From the NCBI GenBank assembly GCA_009837885.1, contig VXSP01000046.1, forward strand, positions 62,001 through 126,000: DNA of 64,000 nucleotides, read 5' to 3'. The DNA is from Holophagales bacterium. Lineage in GTDB: Bacteria > Acidobacteriota > Thermoanaerobaculia > Multivoradales > Multivoraceae. Numbering within the stretch: the first letter of the stretch is position 1; each line of letters opens with the position of its first letter. The notes below the pieces were generated by a model. The model was not told the origin of the DNA. It saw only the letters and a program-made list of their open reading frames with translations, and searched no databases. The position numbers were made by a program, and so were the translations under genes. Below are positions 39,150 to 49,770 of the stretch, piece by piece.

Positions 39150-39724
39150 ATGCGGTCGGTTACGCGGAAGTAGGCGCGCCGGTTCAGTTGCCAGCAGTCC
39201 TCGTTCGACTCCTCGCACTGTGGCCGCTCCTCTCCGTAGCTGATCGTCTTCAGGCGATCGCCGGAAATGCCGAGAGAGGTGAGGTAGTCGCGAGCCGAGT
39301 TCGCCCTGCGGTCGCCGAGGGCCAGATTGTAGTCGTTCGTGCCCCTCTCGTCGCAGTGACCTTCGATCGTGATGACGAAGTCCTCGCCGTCCTGGCTCTT
39401 GAGGAAGTCCGCGTTCTTGCCGAGTTGGGACCGGGTCGCGTCGGTCAGGGTCGCCTTGTCGAACTCGAAGTAGACGTCGCCCAGGAGACCCTTCTCATGG
39501 ACCTCGTCGTTCGCTTCCACGATGTCCTCGGACCACGGCGAGACGTACTCCGGCACGACCGGGGGTTCCGGCGGCGGCGGCACGGGTTCCGGCGGCGGCG
39601 GCTCGGCCGCGGGAGGCGGCGGTGGCGGCGGCGGCGGCGGTTCGGGTTCGGCCTTCTTGCAGGCCCCGATGGCCAGCAGGACGAGAGCCGACAGGAAGAG
39701 TGCAGAGAACCTTCTGGCCAACAT
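39146..39724 (-). CDS. pal: Peptidoglycan-associated lipoprotein Pal
   Basis: Lipobox LLAIGACKK, poly-Pro linker, OmpA-like EGHCDERGTNDYNLALGDRRANSARDYLTSLGI. Confidence 0.94.
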   Translation of the reverse strand: MLARRFSALFLSALVLLAIGACKKAEPEPPPPPPPPPPAAEPPPPEPVPPPPEPPVVPEYVSPWSEDIVEANDEVHEKGLLGDVYFEFDKATLTDATRSQLGKNADFLKSQDGEDFVITIEGHCDERGTNDYNLALGDRRANSARDYLTSLGISGDRLKTISYGEERPQCEESNEDCWQLNRRAYFRVTDRM

Positions 39725-39835
39725 ACCGGGACTACTCCTAACGCCTGGAAACTTGGATCGTTTCGGTTTTATGGACACTACCAGAGCGATGCTCGGGCGG
39801 CAACAGCGGATTCTCCTGAGAGGGCCTTCGAGTCA

Positions 39836-41218
39836 TCAGTCGAAGTAACCGGACCAGGAGGGCGAGTAGTTGTTCCCGCGCGTGGTCACCTGGCGCGTGT
39901 AGCGGCCGTCTCCGCTCATGATGAAGATCTGGCGACCGCGTCCCCGCTGGCGCGACTCGAAGACGACCCACTCGCCATTGGGGGAGAACGTCGGATACTC
40001 GTGGCTGCCGGGCCCGGTCGTCAACAGTTGGTCCTGGTCCGTGACCAGGTCGACGACCGCGATGTCGAACCGGTCGCCGCGCTCGGTACGCCGGGCGTAC
40101 ACGAGCTTGCTGCCGTCGGGGTGCCAGGAAGCCCCTTCGTTGTATCTGCCCTTGAAGGTCACCCGCTGAAGATCGCTGCCGTCCATGTCCATCACGTAGA
40201 TCTGCGGGGTTCCGGAGCGGCTGGACGTAAAGGCGATCCGGCTGCCGTCGGGTGAACACTCGGGGTTCGTGTCCTCCCCGCTCGAACGCGTGATCTGCCG
40301 GGGTGTGCCTCCTCCGCGCTCAACGGAGAAGACCTCCGTGCTGCTCTTGCCACCGCGGCGGACTGGACGGGAGAAGAGGACCGTCTCGCCGTCCGGACAG
40401 ACGCTGGGCGAGTACGCGGGTTGCTCCTCGAAGACGATCGGGGTCTTCCTGCCGGTCGTGAGGTCCGCCCAGTAGACGCCGGGACGTCCCTGGAAGTAGG
40501 ACAGGTAGGCCAGCCCGCTGCCGTCCACCGCCCAGACCGGCGACAGGCTGGTCGAGATGTGGCCGGTGATCCGGCGCTGGGCGTGACCGTCGTAGTCCAT
40601 CAGGAAGATCTCCTTGCTCGCCTGGCCTTCGCGGTCCGAGACGAAGGCGATCGAGGTCATCGCGATGCCGCGGCGACCGGTGAAGTAGAGGACGATCTCG
40701 TCGGAGAGGGCGTGCGCGATGCGCCGCGCCAGGTCGATACCGCCGCTGAACCGCTTGCCGAGGATGAACTGACCGCTCGCCAGGTCGTAGACCCGCCCCT
40801 CGAGGATCAACTCATCCCCGTTCAGCTTGAACTCCGTCAGGAGAGCGACTTCGTTGCCGTATGCGCGGTACTGCTCGAGGTCCCTGGCGCGGTCGCCGCT
40901 CAGGCGGATGACGGAGAGAATCTCCGGACCCTGGACATCGAAGAGCTGGGTGAAGGCCAGATCCGCGCGGAGCGTCTGTTCGAGCTCGTCCATCGCGTCG
41001 AGGAACTCCGGTCTCGCTCCGGGGGGCCGCCCGGCGCGCGGCACGGCGAGGTTCATTCGCACGGCCGCATCGGGTTCGAGAACGAGTTGGAGGTCCGAGG
41101 GGTTCGTCGCAGGAGACGCCGCGACGGCTTCGGGCCCCGTCTGTGCCAGCGCGGGCCCCGCCGCGACGAGACAGGGCGCGGTCGCCAGAACCGTGATCGC
41201 AAGGCCTGGAACTCTCAT
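39836..41218 (-). CDS. tolB: Tol-Pal system beta-propeller protein TolB
   Basis: ALSDEIVLYFTGRRGIAMTSIAFVSDREGQASKEIFLMDYDGHAQRRIT plus repeated propeller motifs. Confidence 0.94.
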   Translation of the reverse strand: MRVPGLAITVLATAPCLVAAGPALAQTGPEAVAASPATNPSDLQLVLEPDAAVRMNLAVPRAGRPPGARPEFLDAMDELEQTLRADLAFTQLFDVQGPEILSVIRLSGDRARDLEQYRAYGNEVALLTEFKLNGDELILEGRVYDLASGQFILGKRFSGGIDLARRIAHALSDEIVLYFTGRRGIAMTSIAFVSDREGQASKEIFLMDYDGHAQRRITGHISTSLSPVWAVDGSGLAYLSYFQGRPGVYWADLTTGRKTPIVFEEQPAYSPSVCPDGETVLFSRPVRRGGKSSTEVFSVERGGGTPRQITRSSGEDTNPECSPDGSRIAFTSSRSGTPQIYVMDMDGSDLQRVTFKGRYNEGASWHPDGSKLVYARRTERGDRFDIAVVDLVTDQDQLLTTGPGSHEYPTFSPNGEWVVFESRQRGRGRQIFIMSGDGRYTRQVTTRGNNYSPSWSGYFD

Positions 41219-41234
41219 CCTCTGCTCCTCGTCG

Positions 41235-42032
41235 TCAACGGATCGTCATCGTTACACCCAGGCTGGGCTTCCGGAAGCTCCGCGGAAGCGGCGGCACCGG
41301 CGACGCCAGCTCGATCGCCCGCAAGCCGGCGTTGTCGAATCGCGTAACCCCGGACGACTGGAGAAGCTCCAGGTCGCTGACGGTGCCATCGGTCGCGATC
41401 CGGAAGAAGACCACGGCCTCCACCCCGTCGATCGGCGGCCTGGTCCAGCGGGCCTTGATCGCGGCCGTCAGCCGGGATGTGTAGTAGGCGTAGGTGAAGT
41501 CCTCGCTGTCGTAGCCGACCAGGGGCGCTTCGGCATCGTCAGTACCCGCCAGCGCGTCGTCCACGGTGCGGGCGGGTTCGAAGGGTCGGTCCAGCCGCGG
41601 GCGTTCGGGTTCCGGTTCGGGATCCGGTTCCGGCGCCGGCGGCTCGGGCTCGGGCTCGGGTTCCGGTTCGGGCTCTTCGGGGGCGAGCGTCGGAACGTCG
41701 GGCGGCGGCGGTTCGGGATCCGGTTCCGGCTCGGGAACGGGAACGGGCTCCGGTTCCGGCTGCGACTCTTCCTGGGGAGGCGGGGGCGGTATGGGTTCCG
41801 GCCGGATGGTCGGGAGACGGACGATCTCGAGCGGCTGCCGTTCCAGTTGGGTCCGCTCGGCGAACAGCCCGGGACCGAACAGGAACCCGGCGATCAGGGC
41901 GATGTGCAGGGTCAGCGACGCCGCCAGGCAAGGCCGGTTCAGACCCAGGCCGCGCTGTTCCCGGCCGGCGAGAGCGCGCTCGAGCGGCAGCGAGCGGTCG
42001 TCCTGGTTCTGCAAGGGGGCCTCGCGCCTCAA
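41235..42032 (-). CDS. TonB/TolA-type energy transducer with Pro/Glu-rich spacer
   Basis: Single N-terminal TM, PEPEPEPDP-rich linker, C-terminal TonB-like KARWTRPPIDGVEAVVFFRIATDGTVSDLELLQSSG. Confidence 0.85.
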   Translation of the reverse strand: MRREAPLQNQDDRSLPLERALAGREQRGLGLNRPCLAASLTLHIALIAGFLFGPGLFAERTQLERQPLEIVRLPTIRPEPIPPPPPQEESQPEPEPVPVPEPEPDPEPPPPDVPTLAPEEPEPEPEPEPEPPAPEPDPEPEPERPRLDRPFEPARTVDDALAGTDDAEAPLVGYDSEDFTYAYYTSRLTAAIKARWTRPPIDGVEAVVFFRIATDGTVSDLELLQSSGVTRFDNAGLRAIELASPVPPLPRSFRKPSLGVTMTIR

Positions 42033-42448
42033 TCCGCTGGTTCTACGACGAGGGACACACGATGAATGTCCGCACGCTCAAGAACGTCGAGCACGTTGAT
42101 GATTCTTCCGTAGGGAACTTCCTCGTCTCCCTTGACGAACACCGCCTCGTAGTCGCGCAGTTCGAGCATCGGGAGCAGCCGTTCGACCAGCAGCGCGGTG
42201 GCTACCGGTTCGTCCCTGATGTAGACGAGATCGTTCTGGGCGATCGTGAGAATCAGCGGATCCTCATCGCGGATGGCCAGCGACGCGGGAGACTCCATCT
42301 CGGGGAGCGTCACTTCGACCCCCTGGTGGAGCATCGGCGTCGCGATCATGAAGATGATGAGGAGGACGAGCATAACGTCCACCAGGGGCGTCACGTTGAT
42401 GTCAGCGAGTACCGAGTCATCGCTGTCGGTGTCCTGGAAGAACGCCAT
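42029..42448 (-). CDS. ExbD/TolR biopolymer transport protein
   Basis: DINVTPLVDVMLVLLIIFMIATPMLHQGVEVTLPE. Confidence 0.95.
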   Translation of the reverse strand: MAFFQDTDSDDSVLADINVTPLVDVMLVLLIIFMIATPMLHQGVEVTLPEMESPASLAIRDEDPLILTIAQNDLVYIRDEPVATALLVERLLPMLELRDYEAVFVKGDEEVPYGRIINVLDVLERADIHRVSLVVEPAD

Positions 42449-42470
42449 TCTCTTCCCTCCGGAAGCGGAA

Positions 42471-43160
42471 TCAGCCGAAGTTGCGTTCGGCCAGATTCAG
42501 GAACTCGAGCGTGAAATCGTCCATTTCGGCACGCAACTGGCGAAGCCTCGTGGCCAGATAGTTGTAGCCGACCAGGGCGGGAATCGCGGCAACCAGACCG
42601 GCGGCCGTGTTCACCAGCGCCTCGGCGATGCCGGGAGCCACCGCGGTGATCGTGGCCGTGCCGGTGGTTCCAATGTCGTTGAACGCGATCATGATTCCCC
42701 AGACCGTGCCGAACAGGCCGATGAACGGCGCCGCCGCCGCGGTCGTGGCCAGCCAGGACGTGTTGCGCGCGAGGACCCGAAGTTCGACGTTGGCAGCCCG
42801 GCGAAGAGTCCGCTCGAGGCCCATCAGCGATTGCAGGCGCAGGCCCTCGTCGTCTCCGTGGGGCTCGCGCAGCGCCTTGATCTGCGTGTCGATCTCCAGG
42901 TAGCCGGCCTGAAACAGGCCGGCCAGGGAGGCGGCGCGGTGATCGGACGCGGCCTTGCCGATGTCGCTGAAGCGGGCGGCCTTGCGGAAGAGGGTCAGGA
43001 AACTCTGATTCTGCCGGGCAGTGCGCCGGAACAGCAGCAGGCGCTGAAACAGCACGTACCAGGATGAAAGGGACATGAGCACCAGAATCCCGAGGACGAT
43101 CTTCGCCACCGGACCCGAGCGCAGAAAGAAGTGGATGACCGCTGAGTCGCCGGTGGCCAT
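42471..43160 (-). CDS. tolQ: MotA/TolQ/ExbB proton channel protein
   Basis: [66 protein letters not shown] (as encoded: [22 protein letters not shown]). The ORF track extends far upstream; [16 protein letters not shown] is the plausible start. Confidence 0.93.
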   Translation of the reverse strand: [229 protein letters not shown]

Positions 43161-43340
43161 CAGGGTGGCGACGGGTATGGCGAACAAAGGCACCGTCAGG
43201 AAAGGTACCAGACAGATAGACAGACGTCTATAGCTTGGCGTTCCCGGCCGGCCGGAAGCCGGTTCGGGCCCCCGCATTGGCGGCGCTATGCTCGCGCCTC
43301 GGGGCAGAGTGAGGCGGAAGCACCGGCGCGGGAGGAAGGG

Positions 43341-44153
43341 TTGAGGATCGGCGTCTGCATCAAACAGGTACCGGACACGGACTCGCACCTGCGCATCGCC
43401 GACTCCGGACGGGGAATCGACGACAGCAATCTGAACTGGGTCATCTCCAGTTGCGACCTGTGCGCTGTGGAGGAGGCGCTCCTCCTGGCCGAAGCCGAGG
43501 TGTCGCGCGGAGCGGAGCGCCCCGAGCTGGTCGTGTTCAGCCTCGGTCCGGCGCGAGTGGAGGAGGCGTTGAGAAAAGCCCTGGCGCTTGGGTTCGATCG
43601 CGCCCTTCACCTGGTCGACGAGGCGCTGGAGGGAGGCGACGCGCTCTCTGACGGACGCGCCCTGGCGGCGGCGCTGGCGCGAGAGCGGTGTGACCTCGTG
43701 CTCGCCGGCGCCCAGTCTGATGACCTCGGGCAGGCGGCGACTCCGGCGGTGATCGCCGAGATCCTCGGCTGTCCCTACGCCTGGCTGGTCATGGCGGTCG
43801 AACTGGACTCGCGCGGCAAGTCGCTGCGCATCGTGCGCGAGCTGGAAGCCGGTATGAACGAGATCCTGAAGTTGGAACTGCCGGCCGTACTGGCGATTCA
43901 GGCCGGCATCAACAGACCGCGTTTCGCTTCCCTGCGGGGAACGCTCCAGGCCCGCAAGAAGCCGCTGCGCCGCGAGGATTGCTCGGGTCTGGGCGTGGAT
44001 CCCGGGCTGGTGGGGGCCGCGGGCGCCGGGATTGAAACCGAGGCGGTCAGCCTGCCGCCGGCCGGCGCGGGCGGCGTGGTGATCGAGGGCGCTTCGGCCG
44101 AAGCGGCCGCGGGGGAGCTGATCGCGAATCTCGAGCGGGAGGCGGTGCTCTGA
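43341..44153 (+). CDS. Electron transfer flavoprotein beta subunit
   Basis: RIGVCIKQVPDTDSHLRI, GALxxD-type LALGFDRALHLVDEALEGGDALSDGRALAAALARERCDLVLAGAQSDDLGQ. Confidence 0.9.
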   Translation: MRIGVCIKQVPDTDSHLRIADSGRGIDDSNLNWVISSCDLCAVEEALLLAEAEVSRGAERPELVVFSLGPARVEEALRKALALGFDRALHLVDEALEGGDALSDGRALAAALARERCDLVLAGAQSDDLGQAATPAVIAEILGCPYAWLVMAVELDSRGKSLRIVRELEAGMNEILKLELPAVLAIQAGINRPRFASLRGTLQARKKPLRREDCSGLGVDPGLVGAAGAGIETEAVSLPPAGAGGVVIEGASAEAAAGELIANLEREAVL

Positions 44154-44161
44154 ACGCGCCA

Positions 44162-45079
44162 GTGCCCGCCGTATGGCTGATCGAAGACACTCGCGGCGGA
44201 CCGGGGACGCAGGAAGTCCGTGCTTGCGGACGGGCTCTCGGCGGGAACTGCCGGGTCGCCCTTCTGGATGAGGAGCGTCTCGGCCCCTATGCGCCGGGAC
44301 TCTACGCCGAAGCGCTTCGCGCCCTGATCGCTCAGCGGGACGGCGAGGATCCTGAGCGGTCGGTCGTCGTTCTCCTGCCTCACACCTACCAGTCCGCCGA
44401 GTACGCTCCACGACTTGCGGTTCGGCTCGGCGCCGCCTACACGGCCTCGATCAGCGGGGTGTCGATCGACGATCGCGGCGGCCTCCGTTTCCGTCGATCC
44501 ATCCTCCAGGCGAAGCTTCGGGCCGACGTTCGGCCGAAAACGAGAACGGTCGTCGCCACGGTACAGGTCGGCGCGTTCGGCGGCGCCGATCCCGCACCGG
44601 CGCCGGCCGACGTCTTCGAGGTCGGTCGGCCGGCCGACAGCGAAGAAGACCAGGAACGGGAGATTCTCGGTCGCGAAGCGGCGAGCGGCGGCGGCGTGGA
44701 TCTGGCCAGCGCGGAGCGGATCGTGACCGCCGGCCGCGGAGTCGGCGGACCCGACGAGGTCTCCGTCGCGGCCGATCTGGCCGCGGCCCTGAACGCCGAA
44801 CTCGGAGCGAGCCGGCCCGTGGTCGACAACGGCTGGTTGCCACGCGAGCACCAGGTCGGCTCGAGCGGCCACGTCGTCACCCCGGACCTCTACGTCGCCC
44901 TCGGCGTGTCCGGCTCGATCCAGCACCTGATGGGCATGAGCGGCTCCCGCATCATCGTCGCCATCAACAAGGACCGCGAAGCCCCCATCTTCAGTGTCGC
45001 CCACTACGGCATCGTCGCAGACCTCCACGACGTGGCGCCGGCGTTGACGCGTTTGCTCGAGACGCGGCGCTCGGGTTGA
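44162..45079 (+). CDS. Electron transfer flavoprotein alpha subunit
   Basis: C-terminal FAD motif [48 protein letters not shown]. Confidence 0.93.
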   Translation: MPAVWLIEDTRGGPGTQEVRACGRALGGNCRVALLDEERLGPYAPGLYAEALRALIAQRDGEDPERSVVVLLPHTYQSAEYAPRLAVRLGAAYTASISGVSIDDRGGLRFRRSILQAKLRADVRPKTRTVVATVQVGAFGGADPAPAPADVFEVGRPADSEEDQEREILGREAASGGGVDLASAERIVTAGRGVGGPDEVSVAADLAAALNAELGASRPVVDNGWLPREHQVGSSGHVVTPDLYVALGVSGSIQHLMGMSGSRIIVAINKDREAPIFSVAHYGIVADLHDVAPALTRLLETRRSG

Positions 45080-45179
45080 GCACCCGTCAGCCGGGGCTCC
45101 GGGCGGAGGGGTTCCAGCGGACGCTTGCGCTTTCGGTGTAGAGCCGGACGGGTTGGCTGGTCGGAGAGAGTGGCTGCTA

Positions 45180-46025
45180 CTAGTCGAGCAGGCGGCGGAG
45201 TTCAAACAAGGCGAGGGAGGCGGCTACGGTGGCGTTCACGGATTGGACGGCAGCGACAGTGGGAATGGAGAGGAGAAGATCGGCGCGATCCAGGAGTGGG
45301 GCCGATAGGCCTCTGCTCTCGCTGCCGACGGCCAGGACGATCGAGTCGGTGGGGGAGAGCGGCACGGATTCGCCGTCGCTGGAGAACAGGGGAACGGAGG
45401 GTGTCGACTCAGGGTGCGCGGAGCGGGGGGCCAGGGCCAGACAGCGAGCATCCGAAGGGAGTTGGTCCACACCGACGTCGGTCCATAGCTGAATCCGTAG
45501 CAGACTGCCGGCGGAGGCTCGGAGTGCTCGAGGGTGACTGGCCCGGGCGGTGCCCGGGGAGAGAAGCAGGGACGCGGCGCCGGCGGCTTCGGCCGATCGG
45601 GCCATGGCGCCGAGGTTGCCCGGATCCTGGATGCCGTCGGCGTAGAGATGAAGGCCGGGAGGAAGGGCCGGGGCGGCGTTCTCCGCGGTCTTCCAGGTGC
45701 GGGGCGGTTCGGCGATGGCGGCGATTCCCTGGGGAGCGTCCGCGTCCGCCTGTTCGCGGAGACGCTCCGGGTCGATCGGGGCGGCACGGGTACCGGACTC
45801 GTGCTCGACACGGTCTACGAGTTCCGCGTGCCGTACCTGGAAGTCGGGGGTGACTAGCAGGTGGCGCAGCGTGAGACCGGCCTCGGCGGCGGCCGTTGCC
45901 AGATGCGGGCCTTCGAGGAGAAGCAAGTCCGTGTCTCTGCGGCCGTGTCTGCTGCGCAGTCGGCGGATCGTCGTCACCCGTGGGTTGCTTGAGCTGCGGA
46001 TCATGGCTCCAGCGATGTTACGCAT
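45180..46025 (-). CDS. TrmH/SpoU-family RNA methyltransferase
   Basis: GLHLYADGIQDPGNLGAMARSAEAAGAASLLLSPGTARASHPRALRASAGSLLRI, LAVGSESRGLS, VNATVAASLALFELRR. Confidence 0.92.
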   Translation of the reverse strand: MRNIAGAMIRSSSNPRVTTIRRLRSRHGRRDTDLLLLEGPHLATAAAEAGLTLRHLLVTPDFQVRHAELVDRVEHESGTRAAPIDPERLREQADADAPQGIAAIAEPPRTWKTAENAAPALPPGLHLYADGIQDPGNLGAMARSAEAAGAASLLLSPGTARASHPRALRASAGSLLRIQLWTDVGVDQLPSDARCLALAPRSAHPESTPSVPLFSSDGESVPLSPTDSIVLAVGSESRGLSAPLLDRADLLLSIPTVAAVQSVNATVAASLALFELRRLLD

Positions 46026-46095
46026 CGATGGCGGAGGACGGGAGGAGCTTCCAGGCGGTGGATCTTGTCGTGGAACTTGCTAGTGTTCGCGACCC

Positions 46096-47277
46096 ATGCC
46101 GAGGCCCCCAAGCGGAATGCGCCGGTTGTTCACATCCGAATCGGTTACCGAAGGACATCCCGACAAGGTCGCGGACCAGATCTCGGACGCCGTTCTCGAC
46201 GCGGCCCTGAGCCGCGATCCAGAAGCCCGGGTGGCCTGCGAGACACTGGTGAGTACGGATCTGGTCCTGCTCGCGGGTGAGATCACGGTTCGTTCCGGCG
46301 GCTCCGGGATCGACTTCGAGGCGGTGGCCCGAAAGACCATCCGGGACATCGGCTACACGGACGCCGGGGTTGGCTTCGCCGCCGACGACTGCGAGGTGCA
46401 GGTCCGGCTCGATCCGCAGTCGCCGGACATCGCCCTCGGCGTCGACACCGGCGGCGCGGGCGATCAGGGATTGATGTTCGGTTATGCGTGCCGCGAAACC
46501 GCGGAGCTCATGCCATTGCCCATCGTCCTCGCGCATCGCCTGACGCGACGCCTCGCCGAGGTGCGGCGCGAGGGCGAGGCTGAGTGGCTGCGGCCGGATG
46601 GCAAGTCCCAGGTCACGGTGGAGTACGACGAGAGCGGGGCGCCACTACGCGCGCACACGATCGTGGTCTCGACACAGCATGCGCCGGGCGTCGCCCTGGA
46701 CGAGATCCGCGGGTTCGTGCGGGAACGCGTGGTCCGCCCGACGATGCCTGCCGACCTCTATCGCGAGAACGTCACGCAGGAAACGAAGCTCCTCGTCAAT
46801 CCGACTGGCCGGTTCGAGGTCGGCGGTCCCCAGGGAGACTGCGGGCTCACGGGCCGCAAGATCATCGTCGATACCTACGGTGGCGTCGGTCACCATGGCG
46901 GCGGTGCGTTTTCCGGCAAGGATCCGACCAAGGTGGACCGCTCCGCCAGCTACATGGCCCGTTACGTGGCGAAGAACCTCGTGGCGGCCGGGATGGCCGA
47001 TCGGCTGGAACTGCAACTGGCGTACGCCATCGGCGTCGCCAGGCCGGTTTCGGTCCACGTGGACTCCTTCGGAACCGCCCGCGAGGGCCTTTCCGACCGG
47101 CTCCTCGAGGAGATCGTCGTCAGCGAGTTCGCCCTCGAGCCACGCGCGATCATCGACGAGCTGCAACTGCGTGAGCCGCGCTACCTTCAGACGGCGGCCT
47201 ATGGCCATTTCGGCCGATCCGAGTTCCCCTGGGAGCAGGTCGACCGGGTCCCCACGCTTCGTCGCGCGGTCGCCTGA
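46096..47277 (+). CDS. metK: S-adenosylmethionine synthetase
   Basis: [90 protein letters not shown]. Confidence 0.97.
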   Translation: MPRPPSGMRRLFTSESVTEGHPDKVADQISDAVLDAALSRDPEARVACETLVSTDLVLLAGEITVRSGGSGIDFEAVARKTIRDIGYTDAGVGFAADDCEVQVRLDPQSPDIALGVDTGGAGDQGLMFGYACRETAELMPLPIVLAHRLTRRLAEVRREGEAEWLRPDGKSQVTVEYDESGAPLRAHTIVVSTQHAPGVALDEIRGFVRERVVRPTMPADLYRENVTQETKLLVNPTGRFEVGGPQGDCGLTGRKIIVDTYGGVGHHGGGAFSGKDPTKVDRSASYMARYVAKNLVAAGMADRLELQLAYAIGVARPVSVHVDSFGTAREGLSDRLLEEIVVSEFALEPRAIIDELQLREPRYLQTAAYGHFGRSEFPWEQVDRVPTLRRAVA

Positions 47278-47287
47278 CCGGGCGGCC

Positions 47288-49732
47288 CTAGGTCCGCACA
47301 CCCAGAAAGAGGTAGAGCGCCAGCGTCGCGAAGAGGGCGTTGGGGCTCCAGGCGGCGATCAGCGGCGGCAGGGCCTCGGACTGGCCCAGCGTGGTGAAGA
47401 CGCTGATCACGGTGTAATACACGATTCCCACGACGATCGAAATGCCAATGCCGTAGAGCGCGCCCTGGCGGCCCAGGCGAAACGCAAACGGCAGCGCCAC
47501 CAGAGCCATCACCAGGCTGACGACAGGCATGGCGGTCTTGTTGTGGAGCTGCATTTGCAGCTCCGGCACGTCGGTTCCCGCCGCCACGAGTGCGTCGATG
47601 TGGCGGCGGAGTTCGATCCGGTTCATCTGCTCGGCGTACTTGACCTCGGTGTTGAAGAACTCCGGGTCTTCCGGCAGGTCGACCGGCTGGGGACCGGCGA
47701 ATCGCTGACTGCCAGTGATCGTGAGACCATCGAACTCCCGAATCCAGGCGTCCACCAGCTCCCAGCGGCCCCTGCTGCCGTCGCCGGGGACGTAACGGGC
47801 CGCGGCCGCGTAGAGACGCCGCGTCAGCCGGTGTTGCGCGTCGAACCGGAACACCTGCAGCCGCTGCAGCGTGGCTCGGTCGGCGTCGTAGTGCCGGTAG
47901 TTGTAGATGTAGCCGCCGCCGTCCTCTTCCAGCGCGAAGCGCCACTGGCGGTCCGCCCGGTGGTAGCTCTTGACGGGGCCGGCATTCCCCCGAATCCGAT
48001 CCCTCAGTTCGACGACCTTCGCGTTGGACGCCGGTAGCACGGAGTTCTCCAGCGCGGCGCTCAGCAGGGCGACGCCGACCGCCGCGAGCAGCGCCGGCAC
48101 CGCAAGTCGAAACAGGCTGAAGCCAAGCGCCTTGGCGGCGACGATCTCGTTCCGTTGCGACAGCAGGCCGAAGGTGACGAGCGTCGTGACCAGAACGAGG
48201 ACCGGCGCGTTGTCGTAGAAGACCTGAAGGGAGAGGTACGGGTAGTACTCGAAGAAGACACCGGAAGGAACGTCGTTCCGGAGCATCTCGTCGACGAGCT
48301 GAGTGAAGTCGGAAACGATGAAGACCGCCAGGGCGGCGACGATCGTGACGGCAAGCACCCGGACGAAGACGCCGAATATGTAGCGGTCCAGAACTCCGGG
48401 GAAGCGGAAGCTCGGCGGTTCCATCCGGACCTTGACGCGTGCGCGGGTGGGGGAGGAAGGCAGCGACTGCGTCTGGGCGAGAGCCAGCCGGTGCTCGAGC
48501 GCGCGCCGCCTGCGTCCCCGGAGTTCCCGGAGGCGCCCGAGGCGGACGAGACGCCGCCACAGGTGGTCCCGAGTGAACCGGTCCACCGCGCTGATCATCA
48601 GGCTCTTGTCGCGGTTGCGGCGCCACAGCAGGAAGGTGCCGAGGACGCACAGAATGATGTTCGGCGCCCACATCGCCAGCCAGGGGGGCAGTTGGCCGCT
48701 CGCGGCCGCCTCCTCGCCGTTCCCCAGCAGGACGTAGTAGAAGAGGAAGATGCCCACCGAAACCAGAAAGCCGGATGAGCGCCCGCCGCGCCGGTTCCGA
48801 AAGCCGAGCGGGATGCCGTAGAGCCCGAACACCAGGCAGGCCGCCGGTATGGCGAACTTCTTGTGGATCTCGACCAACGCCCGGTTCCGCTCGGACGCCG
48901 TCCTCCCGGGCTCCGCGGTCCGCTCGAAGAGCTCGGTGAGTGTCATGGAACGCACGTCCTTCGCCAGCACCAGGCGCTCCTCGTGCCGGAAGAGGCCATC
49001 CTCGAGCGCGATGTTGGCGGCCCTGAGCCGCTGGAGGCGGTAGGCGCCAGGGTTGTTCGTGTCCACCTCGTGCACATCGGCGACACCGAACCGCAGGACC
49101 GCCTGGCCGGTGGTCTGGTTCAGGTTGATCTGTCCGGTTTCGCCCACGATCACCTGCTGTTGCGGTCCCGGCACCGCATCGGCGAGAAAGACGCCTCGCC
49201 ACCCGTCCTCGTTCTCGGGTGCCTCGAAGACGTAGAGAACGCGGTCCTGAAGCTGGTCGTAGAACACCTTCGGCTTCACCTGCTGACTGACGTTCCGGGT
49301 CAGGATCGAGAGGCGCAGTTCGCTGATCGCCTTGTTGCCCGCAGGAAGCGTGACCGTCGTCAGGTACCCGGTGACACCGGCCAGCACCAGGCTCATGAAC
49401 AGGATCGGCCGGTAGATCGCCCAGAGGCTGATGCCCGAGGCCCTCATCGCCACCAGTTCGCTGTCCGCCGCCAGGCGGCCGATCGCGATGAGAATCGCGA
49501 ACAGGAAGGCCATCGGGATCGTCAGGACGACGATGTGGGGCAAGCTGTACGCCAGCAACTGCAGTGCAACCGCGGCTTCCACGTTGCGGCCGATGATCAT
49601 CTCCGCGTACTGGAAGAGCTCCTGCATCAGGGCCAGGAACGTGAACACCAGGAGGCCGAGGACGAGCGGACCCGTGGTTTCGCGGAGGATGTAGCGGTCG
49701 AGGAGTCGGTACATCGCGGTTTCCGCCGCCAT
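47288..49732 (-). CDS. Fused LptF-LptG LPS export ABC transporter permease
   Basis: 814 aa with two YjgP/YjgQ permease units in one frame: N-half MYRLLDRYILRETTGPLVLGLLVFTFLALMQELFQYAEMII, C-half PGVLDRYIFGVFVRVLAVTIVAALAVFIVSDFTQLVDEML. Confidence 0.9.
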   Translation of the reverse strand: MAAETAMYRLLDRYILRETTGPLVLGLLVFTFLALMQELFQYAEMIIGRNVEAAVALQLLAYSLPHIVVLTIPMAFLFAILIAIGRLAADSELVAMRASGISLWAIYRPILFMSLVLAGVTGYLTTVTLPAGNKAISELRLSILTRNVSQQVKPKVFYDQLQDRVLYVFEAPENEDGWRGVFLADAVPGPQQQVIVGETGQINLNQTTGQAVLRFGVADVHEVDTNNPGAYRLQRLRAANIALEDGLFRHEERLVLAKDVRSMTLTELFERTAEPGRTASERNRALVEIHKKFAIPAACLVFGLYGIPLGFRNRRGGRSSGFLVSVGIFLFYYVLLGNGEEAAASGQLPPWLAMWAPNIILCVLGTFLLWRRNRDKSLMISAVDRFTRDHLWRRLVRLGRLRELRGRRRRALEHRLALAQTQSLPSSPTRARVKVRMEPPSFRFPGVLDRYIFGVFVRVLAVTIVAALAVFIVSDFTQLVDEMLRNDVPSGVFFEYYPYLSLQVFYDNAPVLVLVTTLVTFGLLSQRNEIVAAKALGFSLFRLAVPALLAAVGVALLSAALENSVLPASNAKVVELRDRIRGNAGPVKSYHRADRQWRFALEEDGGGYIYNYRHYDADRATLQRLQVFRFDAQHRLTRRLYAAAARYVPGDGSRGRWELVDAWIREFDGLTITGSQRFAGPQPVDLPEDPEFFNTEVKYAEQMNRIELRRHIDALVAAGTDVPELQMQLHNKTAMPVVSLVMALVALPFAFRLGRQGALYGIGISIVVGIVYYTVISVFTTLGQSEALPPLIAAWSPNALFATLALYLFLGVRT

Positions 49733-49770
49733 TCTGACGCATCGGCCCTCGCGGGCGGTCGTACTGTTGG

